Part shown: positions 1 through 10,053 of the stretch, in pieces
Layout: the number at the start of each line of letters is the position of its first letter
Position numbering within the stretch: the stretch's first letter is position 1
Origin: Petrolisthes cinctipes
Taxonomy: Eukaryota; Arthropoda; Malacostraca; Decapoda; Porcellanidae
Assembly (NCBI GenBank): GCA_033782935.1
Contig: JAWQEG010001384.1
Span: 361,080-425,079 of the forward strand
Length of the DNA stretch: 64,000 bases
Direction: 5' to 3'
Program-made: the position numbers and the translations under genes
Notes under the pieces: generated by a model
Told to the model about the DNA's origin: nothing
Database searches by the model: none
What the model saw: only the letters and a program-made list of their open reading frames with translations

Positions 1-689
1 CACTTTCCATGCCTCCTTTTGATATTATCTCTAAAGTAGATTTGATACAGGCACAGGAAACTGACCTTTCTTTAGCTGCAGGGCGACATGCTGCTCTAGA
101 CAAGAAGGATGTAGACACCCTACCTGCCTTCTATTATGATCAAGGTGTACTCATGAGTGCATACCGGCCTCCAACTCTATCAGCCAACTATTCTTGGTCA
201 TAAACCCATCAGAATGTGTTACCTAGTTCAGTACACTCAGATGTATTAAAGCTAGCTCATGACGGTTACAATGGACATCTTGGGTTCCGTAAAACTTACT
301 ATAAAGTCTTGGGTCACCTTTTCTGGCCAAAAATTAAGAAAGATGTGAAACATTTCTTAAAGACCTGTCATATTTGCCAACTGGTTGGTGGAATTAATCA
401 ACCTATACCTCCTGCCCCCTTGTATTCCATCCCCGTGTTTGATGAACCCTTTGAACGAATCATCCTTGATTGTGTAGTACCCCTTCCCAAGACCCAGAAG
501 GGACATTAATATTTACTAACAGTGATGGATACGACAACGCGGTATCTGGAGGCATTCCTTCTGAAAAGTATCACTGCTAAATCGATAATCAAACCCTTGT
601 TGCATATGTTTACATTTAAAAAGATTTCCAAACAAATAACGACAGATCATGGGACTAACTTTATCGGCCAGGTGTTTAAACAGGCGTAA
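1..689 (+). pseudogene. Ty3/Gypsy-type integrase fragment, broken
   Basis: One reading frame runs from position 9 to 689 with three in-frame stops (201-203, 507-509 and 687-689). It encodes the zinc-binding region of a retroelement integrase: a His pair in HDGYNGH, then CHIC about 30 residues later (HHCC finger). The start of the DDE core follows, with the first Asp in ILDCVVPLP and the second in TTDHGTNF. The catalytic Glu and everything downstream are missing, and the fragment enters the window already open, so its 5' part lies outside. Such integrases insert the cDNA of LTR retrotransposons. I read this as a dead pol remnant. Confidence 0.8.
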
Positions 690-712
690 CATGAAGTGCC
701 GTTACTAGTTGC

Positions 713-787
713 ATGGGGTGCTCAAACTCACAGGTTACACGGTACACTAGTTTATTGGTAGACACAGGGTGTGAAATAGTAGTGTAG
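713..787 (+). pseudogene. Possible retroelement aspartic-protease fragment
   Basis: A short frame contains LLVDTGCEIVV followed by a stop. This looks like the active-site strand (hydrophobic-DTG) of a retroviral-type protease that matures Gag-Pol. It lies just after the integrase remnant but in another frame, so it is not collinear with it (protease normally precedes integrase). Only about 25 residues are visible, so chance resemblance is possible. Confidence 0.35.
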
Positions 788-1395
788 TACAAGCAATTAA
801 TATTCCAGGACCACACCAGTAAGGGTAGAGAAGGAGCACATGGTAGTGGGTGAGCCCGTGTACACGAGGTAGAGCTGGCAGGTGGAGCCGTGCTGCAGGT
901 GAGTCACTGTAGTGGGGAGCCGGCGTAGCAGGAGCGGAGCAGGCGGCTGGACAGGAAGAGGACTAGCTGGCCTGGTTAGAGCTGAAGGCAGAGTGGGCAC
1001 TGTGAACATTTAGGGCTTTATGCCTATCGACAAGGTTGCTATCCTTGCTCTTACACCCGGGTACCTACTTACTGCAAGGTGAACAGGGACATAGGGGCTG
1101 GAAAAATTGTCCAACAATTCCAATGACTCGGGAATCGAACCCAAGATCTCTCAGCACCCCCCAGAGCACTGTGAAGCTGCGAGGCCCTTTATAAGGCCTC
1201 GAAGTGCTCTGGTGGTGTGGTTGAGAGGAGCCGACCGGTGCCGAGTGAGAGGAGAAGTATGTGCTCGGCTCGCTAATGTACCCCCCCCCCCATCCCCCAA
1301 TAGAAGGGAAAAATTAAACTTTTTAATTGGTCACATACAAAAAAAAAAAAGGGGGGGGGGAATTTAGGACAGGTCCTGAGGAAATACAAAATTGG
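788..1395. other. No gene seen; decayed repeat DNA
   Basis: No frame has recognisable protein similarity. The stretch contains a C-run near 1280 and an A-run followed by a G-run at 1339-1361. A minus-strand RNA polymerase III B-box-like sequence lies near 1130 but has no matching A box. Confidence 0.5.
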
Positions 1396-1769
1396 TGCAT
1401 TTGTCGCGGCTTCTAGCCGCTTAAATTGTATTTATTGGTTGTGAAACCAGCACAGCTGGATTGCTATAGAATACGCCCCTTCTCAAGCCCAGGCCCCGTA
1501 TAGGCATAATCTGGGTTGGAAGGGTCTATTCCGTGACGATCATCAGAAGTAAATAAAATTCAAATCTGGCGCTGTACTGATAGTGGAGCCACCTGGTGGT
1601 GGCGTGGTGAGGTATTAAGCTCCTCCTCCACTGAATACCGCTCGATCACTCCAATGAGAAAGAAGTGAATGCTTGCCGCATCGGGAGGTGGGTGGGACAG
1701 TCAAAGCTGTGCTGGTTTCACAACCAATAAATACAATTTAAGCGGCTAGAAGCCGTGACAAATGCACTA
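1396..1769 (-). repeat. Right-end hairpin module of DIRS copy 1
   Basis: A 374-bp block bounded by 63-bp inverted repeats (1396-1458 and 1706-1769) that begin GTGCATTTGTCGCGGC. Its interior (1459-1705) is complementary to the element's left terminal repeat, so it resembles the internal complementary region (ICR) of DIRS elements. Here, however, it lies outside the right TIR at the extreme end. A matching block occurs at the same place in copy 2 (27514-27872). Confidence 0.75.
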
Positions 1770-1772
1770 TTA

Positions 1773-1812
1773 TTGGTATAGTGAAACCAGCACAGCTGGA
1801 TTGCTATGCATG
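1773..1812 (-). repeat. Right terminal inverted repeat of DIRS copy 1
   Basis: The 40-bp motif TTATTGGTATAGTG...GGATTGCTAT is the inverted match of the left end at about 8106-8146. The same motif opens DIRS copy 2 at 25896 and closes it near 27508. Confidence 0.8.
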
Positions 1813-2380
1813 CGATGCGGTAGGTGGGAGATGAGGTGGAGGCAATCACGTGCTAGTTAAGAGTGGTTGAGAGCGGAGAGCAGGAAAGGTAACCGAGCCC
1901 GGTGAGGTAGAAGCTAAAGCACCTCCCAACACTGGCTAGGTGAGTAGCCGTGGTGGGGGTGTATTAGCTTATCCCATATACCCGTAGACCATTCTGTTAT
2001 AGACCAGAATTGTTACACGTAAAGTCTTTATAGGCAGACTCGAGGGTTCGGGTCTAGGAGAGGAGGGGGGAGGTGACCATGGCAACCCCCCTCCCTTTCC
2101 CCCCCCCCCCTTATTCAAGTCCTCTGAGCCAGGGCTATGGCCCTCGCTCAGGTAATGTGATCCCGAGGGGATGAAGGAGGACACTAGGATACAGACATCC
2201 TGTGTAATAACATATCCTGTCACTCATCATAGTAATGTAATTGTTTGGAAAATGAATACACAAGAATTCCGTAACAATGTAATTTATTTTTTCCGCACCA
2301 TATGTACACGTATGATAGAATGGGGATGAGCATGAAGCTGTACAAGATGTGGATGAGTTATGGGATGATAGTGACGGGAC

Positions 2381-3430
2381 TTAAGTCGCCCGACCTTTTC
2401 TCTTCGGGCGGCCCCTCCCCCCCATGTGTCTCCCGCGGGGACCCTGGGGAATGGAAGGTGGAGTACCCATAGCCACACAGGGGGTAAAGGAGAGCGAGTG
2501 GAACAGGTACCTCATCCTGAAGGAGGAAGTGGAAGCCCAACCCCCCAAATCCCTGACCCTCTCCACTGAGTGAGTCCTGAGGAAGGCGAGGGAGGCGGCC
2601 ACGCCCCTAACGCTGTGAGCCCTCGGGGCGTGTCCGGGATCCCCTTTCTCTATCACTCGGCAGTGAAGGCGAGCGATTGACCTAGGGAAGAGAGGGTTAC
2701 CGGACCTAGAGTTGTAGAAGAGGTGGTCCGGAGAAGCCCCTCTCGTCGCCTCCACGTATGCTGAAAAGGCGTGGACTGGGCAGAGGGGGTGGAAACTTCC
2801 ATCCCTCAGGAACGAGGGTACTGCGAGAGGGCCAATTCTGTCGTCAGCCTGCTCGTTCTTAGCTAGAAAAGCAGGAGAGGGGGAGATAGTTAAGGAAGTA
2901 AGGTTAGGGCTTACGGAAGAAAAGGCTGTGTGACGGGTCAGGGGTGCCAACTGAGATGCCCTGTACCCTGTAGCTAAGGCGAGCAGGAAGAGAGCTTTCT
3001 GGAGGAGGTGACAAACCTCCAGAGGGACCCCCTCGAAGGTCAGGTAGGAAAGGACGCGGTGAAGGGACCAGGAGGGCGTCTGGGCCCGGTGAGGTGCGGT
3101 CCCCGCCCGAATCCCCATCCTCAGGAGAGAGAGAGGCCTCTCCGAAACCTTAATGTTAAAACCCAGGAGGAGGGGATCAGACAGGGCTGCGTGATGCGCA
3201 AGCACCGTCGCCGGGGCCCTGTTGGTGGAATCGGCGAGCCACGTGAGGAATTCCAGGACTGTGTCCTCCGAGATGACCATGGAGGGGTGTCTTCGCAAGA
3301 AGTCCTGGAATCTTTTCCAGCATGATTCGTACTGTCGCACCGACGACTGACGATGAGCCCTCAACATCTTGTCCACTGTCTCCTTAGTGAACCTTTTGCT
3401 GAGGACTCCCTGTAGAAACTCCAAGCGTGT
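2381..3430 (-). CDS. DIRS tyrosine recombinase
   Basis: About 350 residues forming the C-terminal part of a long open frame (5299-2381). The core-binding region includes SSVRQYESCWKRFQDFL. The catalytic domain shows the conserved Arg in ATGYRASQLA, the HxxR box in RAHSVRG and a C-terminal Tyr in FRMRYL after GGW. These residues fit the R-H-R-Y set of DIRS recombinases, which integrate the circular cDNA. The gene overlaps the end of the RNase H frame, as is usual for DIRS elements. No internal stop is seen. The start is uncertain because the frame runs back into the RT region. Confidence 0.85.
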   Translation of the reverse strand, partial: TRLEFLQGVLSKRFTKETVDKMLRAHRQSSVRQYESCWKRFQDFLRRHPSMVISEDTVLEFLTWLADSTNRAPATVLAHHAALSDPLLLGFNIKVSERPLSLLRMGIRAGTAPHRAQTPSWSLHRVLSYLTFEGVPLEVCHLLQKALFLLALATGYRASQLAPLTRHTAFSSVSPNLTSLTISPSPAFLAKNEQADDRIGPLAVPSFLRDGSFHPLCPVHAFSAYVEATRGASPDHLFYNSRSGNPLFPRSIARLHCRVIEKGDPGHAPRAHSVRGVAASLAFLRTHSVERVRDLGGWASTSSFRMRYLFHSLSFTPCVAMGTPPSIPQGPRGRHMGGRGRPKRKGRAT

Positions 3431-5447
3431 AGTTTCAGTGACGCTTGGAGTGGTGCAGACAGGGTGCTGGAGAGGCACGCCGATCCCAACTGAAGGGGAT
3501 GAGGGCACCACCGGGACAACTCTCCAAACCACGGCTGTGCTGGCCAGAGGGGGGCTATGAGGAGAACCCTCCCCCTGAACGTGCGCAGCTTGAGGATCGC
3601 CTTCAGGAGGACTGACGTAGCTGGGGGTGGGAAGAGGTAGAGATGCCCCCACCTGTTCCAGTCCTCTGTGAAGGCGTCCGGGCCTCCCGCCTCTGTTCTG
3701 GATGAGAAAGTCAGGAACAGAGGAAGTAGGGCCGTGGATGGGGAGGCGAATAGGTCCACCTCCGGTGTCCCGTAGCGAAGGCAGAGAGACTCGAACACAA
3801 GGGGACGCAGTTGCCACTCGACTGACGTCCCCCTGAACCTGGATAGGGCGTCCGCCCAATCGTTCTCCCGCCCTGGCACGTAGCGGGCCGAGAGGTGAAT
3901 GTCCCTCTTGGCCGCTATTGCGAAAATCTGTTCTGACAGGGACAGGAGAATTTCCGACCGTACGGTGCCCTGTTTCTGTAGGCACTGCACGGCCGCAACG
4001 TTGTCCATATCGAAGCGGACGCCTATCCTGGCAAACTGAGGGTGTCTGTTGAGCCATTCCTTCGCTACCATCAACTCGGGCGTTGATGTGCAGTAACCTT
4101 TCCCCTTCCTTCCATCCCCCGCAACATTGATGTCCCAGGCAAGACTGGTATCCCCAGCCTACCTCCGATGCGTCTGTCGCCACCGTGATCCCCGGGGGAG
4201 GGAACACCCAGGGGACCCGCTGACGCAGAGCACCGGGACGTAGCCAGGGGCGAAGGAGGCGGTGGAGAGAGGGGGACACTTGCCTGGGAAGGTCCCTGTG
4301 TGCGGGGGACAGGTGGAGGTTTACCTCCCGCGTCAGCCTCCTGTGTTTCAATCGTCCCAGGGGCATTGCAGGGGCCGCGAAATTTAGGGACCCGAGCAAT
4401 GATTCCCACTGGCGGCGAGAGAAAGTACGGGAAAAATGCGCCTGGCAGACGTGGCGGAGGGTCCGGCGGGCGTTGTCTGGAGCGAGAGAGAGGGTGGCCG
4501 AAAGAGAGTCCCACTCTATTCCTAGCCAACACAGTTTGCGAGTGGGAGTGAGAGAGGACTTGGGGATGTTCAACAGGAACCCCATTTCCTCTAGCACTCT
4601 CCTCGCTACCCGGACGTTGTTTGCTACCTGCTCCTTGGAAGGGGCGTGAAGCAACCAATCGTCCAGGTACATGAGGGTGGGAACACCCGCCTCTGCCAGA
4701 TGGGATGCCACCACCCTCACGAGCTTTGTGAAGACTCGCGGAGCTAGAGAAAGACCGAAAGGGAGCCTGGTAAACTGGAACGTCTCGGTCCCCACCTGGA
4801 AGGCCAGAAAACGGCGAAACCTGGGGTGGATCGGGACGTGCCAGTACGCATCCTTGAGATCCAGGGATGCTAACCAGTCTCCCTTCCTCAGAACTGTGTT
4901 GACCTGAGCAACCGAAACCATCCTGAAATGTAATATTTTCACGAATTTGTTTAGCTTGCTCAGGTCCATCACCAATCTCGTTTTTCCCTGGTCCTTTTTG
5001 GGGACCGTGAATAAACGAGAAAGAAAAACCCTTCCCGTCGCCCGCTCCACTACCCCTTTTTCCCGCATTTCTAACACATGCGGGACGACCGAAAGTGACA
5101 CTTTGGTTGAGGCAGGAGGTAGACGTAGTGGCTGTAACGGGAAGAGACAGGTGTCAGTGAGAGCACAGTTAATCCTAATCCCCCGGGGCCCGAGGGGCCC
5201 GGGTTGGTTGGAGGGTAAATGACGGGAGAGGCAGAGATTTTGACCGCAAGGGAAACTCTGATTTTGACCTAACGGTAACACAAAGACGGGATTAGGCATA
5301 AGTCATATGTCAGAACAGGAGAGATAACAGTTACTCACCGGAACAGTAATCCAGGGCCATGACAGGCCCTGGCGAATTATCCTTGCTGCCCAGCCGTGGG
5401 CGGGCCAGGCTGCTGACCACCCTGTGAGGCAGCCCAGAGTGGGACCC
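3361..5447 (-). pseudogene. DIRS reverse transcriptase / RNase H
   Basis: The first pol exon (5447-5339) continues in frame with gag after its TGA. An intron at 5338-5269 (gtgagt...gttag, 70 nt) restores the frame into the RT exon. RT motifs include LDLKDAYWHVPI, FTRLPFGLSLAP and the catalytic YLDD at residues 211-214 counted from 5299. The RNase H part begins with ATDASEVGWG. At about 4076-4081 the frame changes: RNase H and the following DIRS-specific domain (VRFDMDNVAAVQC, YVPGRENDWADALSR) continue in the frame 4074-3361. A 2-nt loss there is the simplest explanation, so this copy would make a defective RT-RH unless frameshifting occurs. Confidence 0.82.
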
Positions 5448-7195
5448 TCAAGTGGAGCGGTCCTTCTGGGAGGGGTGGTTGAAGGAGGACTTGGGCCTGT
5501 TGTGTGCCTTCGGGGGAGTGGGATAGGAGGGCCTCGGTAGTCTGGAGGGCTGGGAGGGCCTCCGGGGCTGGTAGGCTGGTCTGGATGGCTGTGGGGCACG
5601 TGGCCTACGGACAAACAGAACGATTAGGAACCAAAGTAGACCCGAAAAATCCTTTCATTTCACCTCCCGTGAAAACTCGGGTAAGAAGAACAACAAGAGG
5701 TACTTACTTGGAGGTGGAGGGTTTTGGTAAATTGATTACCGCTGGGAGGGAGGCGAAGATTGTATCCGTCGCCGGTTGGTCGAAGAAGGCAGGGGACAGG
5801 GGGGCAGCTCGCACCACTCCCCTCTGTGCCATCTCCGGCGCAGATTTAGCCGCCGCCTGGAGGGCTGCCACTCTCGCCTCGGCGAAAGCCTTCGCCTCCT
5901 CCCGCATATAGTGGGTCGCCATCGCCGCCACGCCCTCCATCACGGTGGCCATGGAAGAGAGGGTGTCACTGTAAGGGGTAAACAAGGAAAAAACCGAGCG
6001 AACCCGGGGATAAGTACCCGGGAGTAACAGAGAGACCCTCTAACCCGTATCCCTAATTAACATGACACACGAGTAAGGTACTCACGCTAGCTGTACACCC
6101 GACATCTCGTGGTAGGTGTTGGTGAGGGCGTTGAGGCAGTCCCTGATAAGTGAGGCGGCTGCCCCCGTGGAGATGGTGTGGGCCAACTCTAAGCGGGTAG
6201 CAGTCTCCGCCTGTCGCAACTTGCCATCAGGCTCCTTCAGCTGATAGGGGACCGGGGGCTCCTTCTCCGTCTTCCACAGGCATTCCCTCAAGCCTGGTGG
6301 GGCACGGGAATGAGGGAGGATGACGGGGAAAGACGGAGGAGGGGGCTTCCTGGGCGCGTTGTTTCTCTGGTGGTCCAGGGACTTAAGGAGAAGGGCTGGG
6401 ATGTCCAGGTCCCCTTCGCCCTTATCCCCTGGGAAGTATGCATCCGGGGAAAGGAGGACCGCCATGTTACCGTGGGAGCGGTCAATCCTCCAAGCCTCGG
6501 ACAAGTGCAACTGGCTGTACTCCACCAGAAAACCCATCGCGTCCAGGGTCGCCGCAGAGGACACCCTCGATGAAGTGGGTACGGGCGCTGAGATAGTACG
6601 GACCTTGTAGAAGGGAATAGCGTCGCCCTTCTCATCCGCCCCCCACTTCACCAGGACGTCATTCCTCCGGGTCCACACGTCTGGTTGAGCCGTGTCCGGA
6701 GACCAAGCCACCAGTCTGCCCTCCTCCGAAGAGTGGGTCCAGGCAGGAGGGAGAAGAGCCTAAGAGTAGGGAAGGTATCCGTCTCCCGCAAGAGGGGGTG
6801 ACGGGGAAGGAGGTGCGGAGGTAACCAACTCCTCAGCTACGGAGACTCGAGTCCCGGGGAAATGGGAGGAACGATAATGACTCCCACATCCCCGGGAGGA
6901 CTCGCGCCCTCGACGGGAGCAGCAGCGGGAGGCGGGGGAAAAGGAGCGGGTTACGGAGCGACAGCCGGAGGCTGCGCGGTGGAGGCCCCAGGAACAGCGT
7001 GAGGAATAAGGGTGTGGAAGATCCTAACTATCTTCCTCGACGAGGGGCTGTCCCCCCCCCGCTTACCCTTGCGGGATTTGCGGGCGGGCGAAGGAGAGCT
7101 CCCCGACGACGAAGAAGAGGAAGAAGACGACGAAGATGAGGAGGAAGGAGAACGGCGACGAGCACGGGACTTCCTGGAATGGCGGGACCGTTTCG
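5448..7195 (-). CDS. DIRS gag, spliced
   Basis: An N-terminal Ser/Arg-rich exon starts after the acceptor ccag at 7196 (AKRSRHSRKSRARRR, then a long Ser run and a basic tail). Three further exons join in one frame: 6759-6086, 5968-5708 and 5604-5448. Introns 6085-5969 (117 nt) and 5707-5605 (103 nt) have GT-AG borders (gtgagtacc...cttacag; gtaagtacc...ccgtag), and both preserve phase. The last exon ends in a Pro/Arg-rich tail and TGA at 5448. Exons 2-4 give 363 residues. How the SR exon connects to exon 2 is unresolved. The spliced product probably packages element RNA, as inferred for other DIRS gag proteins. Confidence 0.72.
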
Positions 7196-7904
7196 CTGGA
7201 TAAGTAGCGCGGGACACGCCCGCTGCACCCGGGGGCCAGGAAACGACCCCCCAAACTCGCGCACACTCGACCAGGGAAAAACCCCGTAAAACCAAAACAG
7301 CCCGCCACATGGAGCGGGTAAAAGAGGCCCCCCCGGACAGAAGGATCCAGAAGGAGGGGGAGGAGGGGACCCGGTAGCCTGAGAAGGAACACTCCAGGCT
7401 AAAAATATTGGAAAAACACCAAAAATTACATAAAAAACCCCCGCACAGGAGAGGAAGGGAGAACCAGGGCACAATTCTCACTCCCCCCTACCGGAAGGGG
7501 ACACATAATAATCGGGGAAGGCAAGAGGAAGGGCTGCAAAGACCCCATGCGCCCACCACGTGGGGAGGTGAAGGCCCCACGTGGAGTCGCTAACCTCGCT
7601 AAAAAAACCCAGAAACCCCGATAAAACACACACGAAGAATGTACTAGTGGCAGGAGGAAAGGTGAAAGGGGGGAATGACGGAGAAAAACTCCGAACAAAG
7701 GGGCCCAAAAGCCCCCCTTCGCTAGGGAAAAGAGAACTCAGTCCTAAAGAAGAATAAACCCCCACAAACACCTAAAACCCTCCTAGAATACACACACACA
7801 CAATACATCTGCAAAGCAGGCCAGCCACTAGAACACAAAAGAAACAATAGCAGGAACACGTGACACAATACCATAGCGTAGCAGCGAGGAGCGAGGATGT
7901 TGAC

Positions 7905-8146
7905 TGAGACGTGTTCCGCGACAGAGTGATCGAGCGGTATTCAGCGGAGGAGGAAACTAATACCTCACCACGCCACCACCAGGTGGCTCCACTATCAGTA
8001 CAGCGCCAGATTTGAATTTTATTTACTTCTGATGATCGTCACGGAATAGACCCTTCCAACCCAGATTATGCCTATACGGGGCCTGGGCTTGAGAAGGGGC
8101 GTATTCTATAGCAATCCAGCTGTGCTGGTTTCACTATACCAATAAA
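7905..8146 (-). repeat. Left inverted terminal repeat of DIRS copy 1
   Basis: This roughly 240-bp block matches, in inverted orientation, 1430-1660 of the same element and, with small differences, 25896-26130 and 27590-27850 of copy 2. It is the 5' terminus of the minus-strand element and should carry the promoter, although I see no clear TATA box. Confidence 0.8.
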
Positions 8147-8464
8147 TATATATATACGGGGGACTTATATAGACAAGGACACATACAGAAAAACATACAT
8201 ATACATATAAATAATGATAAAAGACAAAAGAAATACATAAACACATACATAATAGGTCCATACATAATACAATACACAGACCTCTGTATACATAGAGACA
8301 TACATAGCAAAGACATATACACAAGTACATATAAATAATATTGAAGGGAAGAAATTATGTGTTTTACATACATGCACGTGAGGCATGTAAGTGGTGGGTG
8401 GGTGGGTAAGGAAGTAGGGGACGTGGCGTGAGGGGCAGGCGGTAGCGATGGAGGCGCCGTGATG
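8147..8464. other. A/T-rich simple sequence, no gene
   Basis: Short frames here come from AT-rich, low-complexity sequence dominated by ATAC/ATAA words. No protein signal is seen. Confidence 0.6.
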
Positions 8465-9323
8465 CTACAGCCCTACTCGTATCCCTGGTTCCGTCTGGTG
8501 GAGGCACGGCCTGTAGAGGCGGCCCAGCGACACGGTGGGCGAGAGTTGCGTGCCTGGGACCCGAACCGCTGGTGGTAGGAACACATGTGGGGGTACTGCC
8601 CGGGTTGTTGATGTGGTGGTGGTGGTAGCACCCATTTTGGAGGAGGTAGCTGGCATGTAGGTGGAGCCCAGCTGTGATCCTGTAGGGTGGGTGGTGACTG
8701 GAGTAAGTCCGCCTTTGCAGTGAGTGCCTCGAGCTAACGCAGGATGGTCGTAGTGTCGAGGTGGTAGTGCTGGTGCCTCTGGTTTGATGACTGGTTGCTG
8801 TTGTGGTGGTGGGGTGGCGATGGCTGCGGCTGTGGGTTGTGCCAGCCATGCCCCAGCGTGGTCGTTGTGGGCCTCCATCAGTGTGTCAGCCAGTTCCCCG
8901 TACTGTTGGAGTGTTTGGTAGGCCTGGGCCAGGAGGTGGAGTTGCACCTTGGGAGGCAGGAGCGGGGTGTGCCTCACTCTGAGGATGCAGTCATCCAAGG
9001 AAGAGCCGGCCGCCACGTTCAACTGCTGCATGTGTCACAACAGGACTGACGGGCGGCATCCCTCCACTTACATGTCCTCCAGGGCCTTGTAGTGCTGCAT
9101 CGTTGATTTCCCTTGAGCCGTCATGATGGCCGCCTTCACCCCCTCGTACTTGGAACCGGGGGTGTGGTGGATGAGAAGTGGAGTAACAGATGCGAACACC
9201 TCCGAGGGTAGGGCGCGCAGTACAGCCTGGTATTTCTCATCATCCTGAAGGATGCTGCCGTGCCAGACCGCCTCGGTGTGGGAAAACCACGTGTGCGTGT
9301 CGAAGGAAAAGGATGGAACGTAA
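8465..9323 (-). pseudogene. LTR-retrotransposon gag, decayed
   Basis: Reading leftwards from 9323 the frame gives FDTHTWFSHTEAVWHG, then QAVLRALPSEVF and MTAQGKSTMQHYKALEDM, where a TAA interrupts it. A second frame (9031-8465) continues with SLDDCILRVRHTPLLPPK and YGELADTLMEAHNDHAG. This order (a WF...E...F motif, LP-EV, then a P-x-L-QLHLL and ADxLME segment) is the capsid-like gag of arthropod LTR retrotransposons. A Pro/Thr-rich tail follows. At least one stop and one frameshift separate the halves, and no pol is attached. Confidence 0.65.
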
Positions 9324-9653
9324 GGAATGTGGAGTGTGGAGTTGTGGGTGGTGTTGTGTGAGAGCGTGACAGTGTTTTGTTAGGGTGGAGAAGCGGTGGG
9401 AGTGTCGTGTGTGGAGTCAGTGTTGGGGAACATGGTGGTGTGAGGGTGGAAGGTAGTGTGTGTATGTGGGGTGGCGTGTCGTTAGGCTTTAGGGGCGAGA
9501 GAGTGTGGAGTGGAGACTAGGGTTGTGATGTGAGTGAAATGTAGGTGGAATGTGGGTGCGAAAATGTGGTGGGTGAATGTGGAGAAAAGTGGGGAGGTGA
9601 GTGTGGAGCGGGATCAGTAGCGCACAGGTGGAAGGGAAAAAAATTATGTACAC
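9324..9653. other. GT-rich stretch, no gene
   Basis: A strand-biased run rich in GTG and TGTGGAG words. It resumes after the MITE (9859-10053), so the MITE interrupts one low-complexity block. No coding signal is seen. Confidence 0.55.
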
Positions 9654-9858
9654 CAGAGCTCGTAAATTTGCGACCACGTACTTAGATGTTTATGCCATTT
9701 GAGCTGGTAACATTTATTTGGGGAGGAATCAGAGTAGGTGGAACATAAAAGAGGGACATGATACAATCTTTCACCAACAATGACCCCTTCCTCACACAAT
9801 GTTACCAGCTCAGATGACATAAACATTTGGGGACGTGGTCGCGAATTTACGAGCTCAG
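9654..9858. mobile_element. 205-bp MITE
   Basis: Inverted repeats of about 60 bp start CAGAGCTCGTAAATTTGCG at the left and end CGCGAATTTACGAGCTCAG at the right. The loop between them has no coding capacity. It is a non-autonomous DNA transposon of unassigned family. Confidence 0.7.
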
Positions 9859-10053
9859 TTGTATGTGCGTGTGCGTGTGGAGCGTTGTGAGGCTAGTGAA
9901 GGTTGAATGTCGTGTGGAGACGAGGTTAGTAGTGGTAATGGAATGTACTGTATGTGGAATGGTGTTGTGAGAGGGTATTACGTATGGGTGGAGAAAATAT
10001 TGGCGTAGGTGGAGGGTGAGTATGAGGTGTAGCACAAGTGGAGGAAAAGAAAA

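Larger units (their letters stand above)
1396..8146 (-). mobile_element. DIRS-type retrotransposon, copy 1
   Basis: A 6.75-kb minus-strand element. From its 5' end (high coordinates) it has a left inverted terminal repeat, a spliced gag, reverse transcriptase/RNase H, a tyrosine recombinase, a 3' non-coding region, the right terminal repeat and a terminal hairpin module. DIRS elements integrate through a tyrosine recombinase, use inverted rather than direct LTRs and make no target duplication. All of this fits what is seen. The ends are defined by comparison with the shorter copy at 25896-27872. Damage is limited: one apparent 2-nt loss between RT and RNase H. Confidence 0.88.

Noticed and set aside
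1110..1190. tRNA-like B box on the minus strand (GGTTCGATTCC)
   Set aside because: No A box or cloverleaf at the right distance; one 11-bp match is not enough to call a tRNA or SINE.
4947..5222. Plus-strand frames over the DIRS RT region
   Set aside because: Shadows of the minus-strand RT, which has clear catalytic motifs.
7012..7203. Plus-strand acidic frame (DEEEEEDDEDEEE)
   Set aside because: It is the complement of the Ser-rich tract in the DIRS gag exon; the minus strand carries the recognisable SR-rich protein.
8364..8849. 161-codon His/Thr/Pro-rich minus frame
   Set aside because: Out-of-frame reading of the gag tail; the overlapping frame from 9031 carries the recognisable gag segment.
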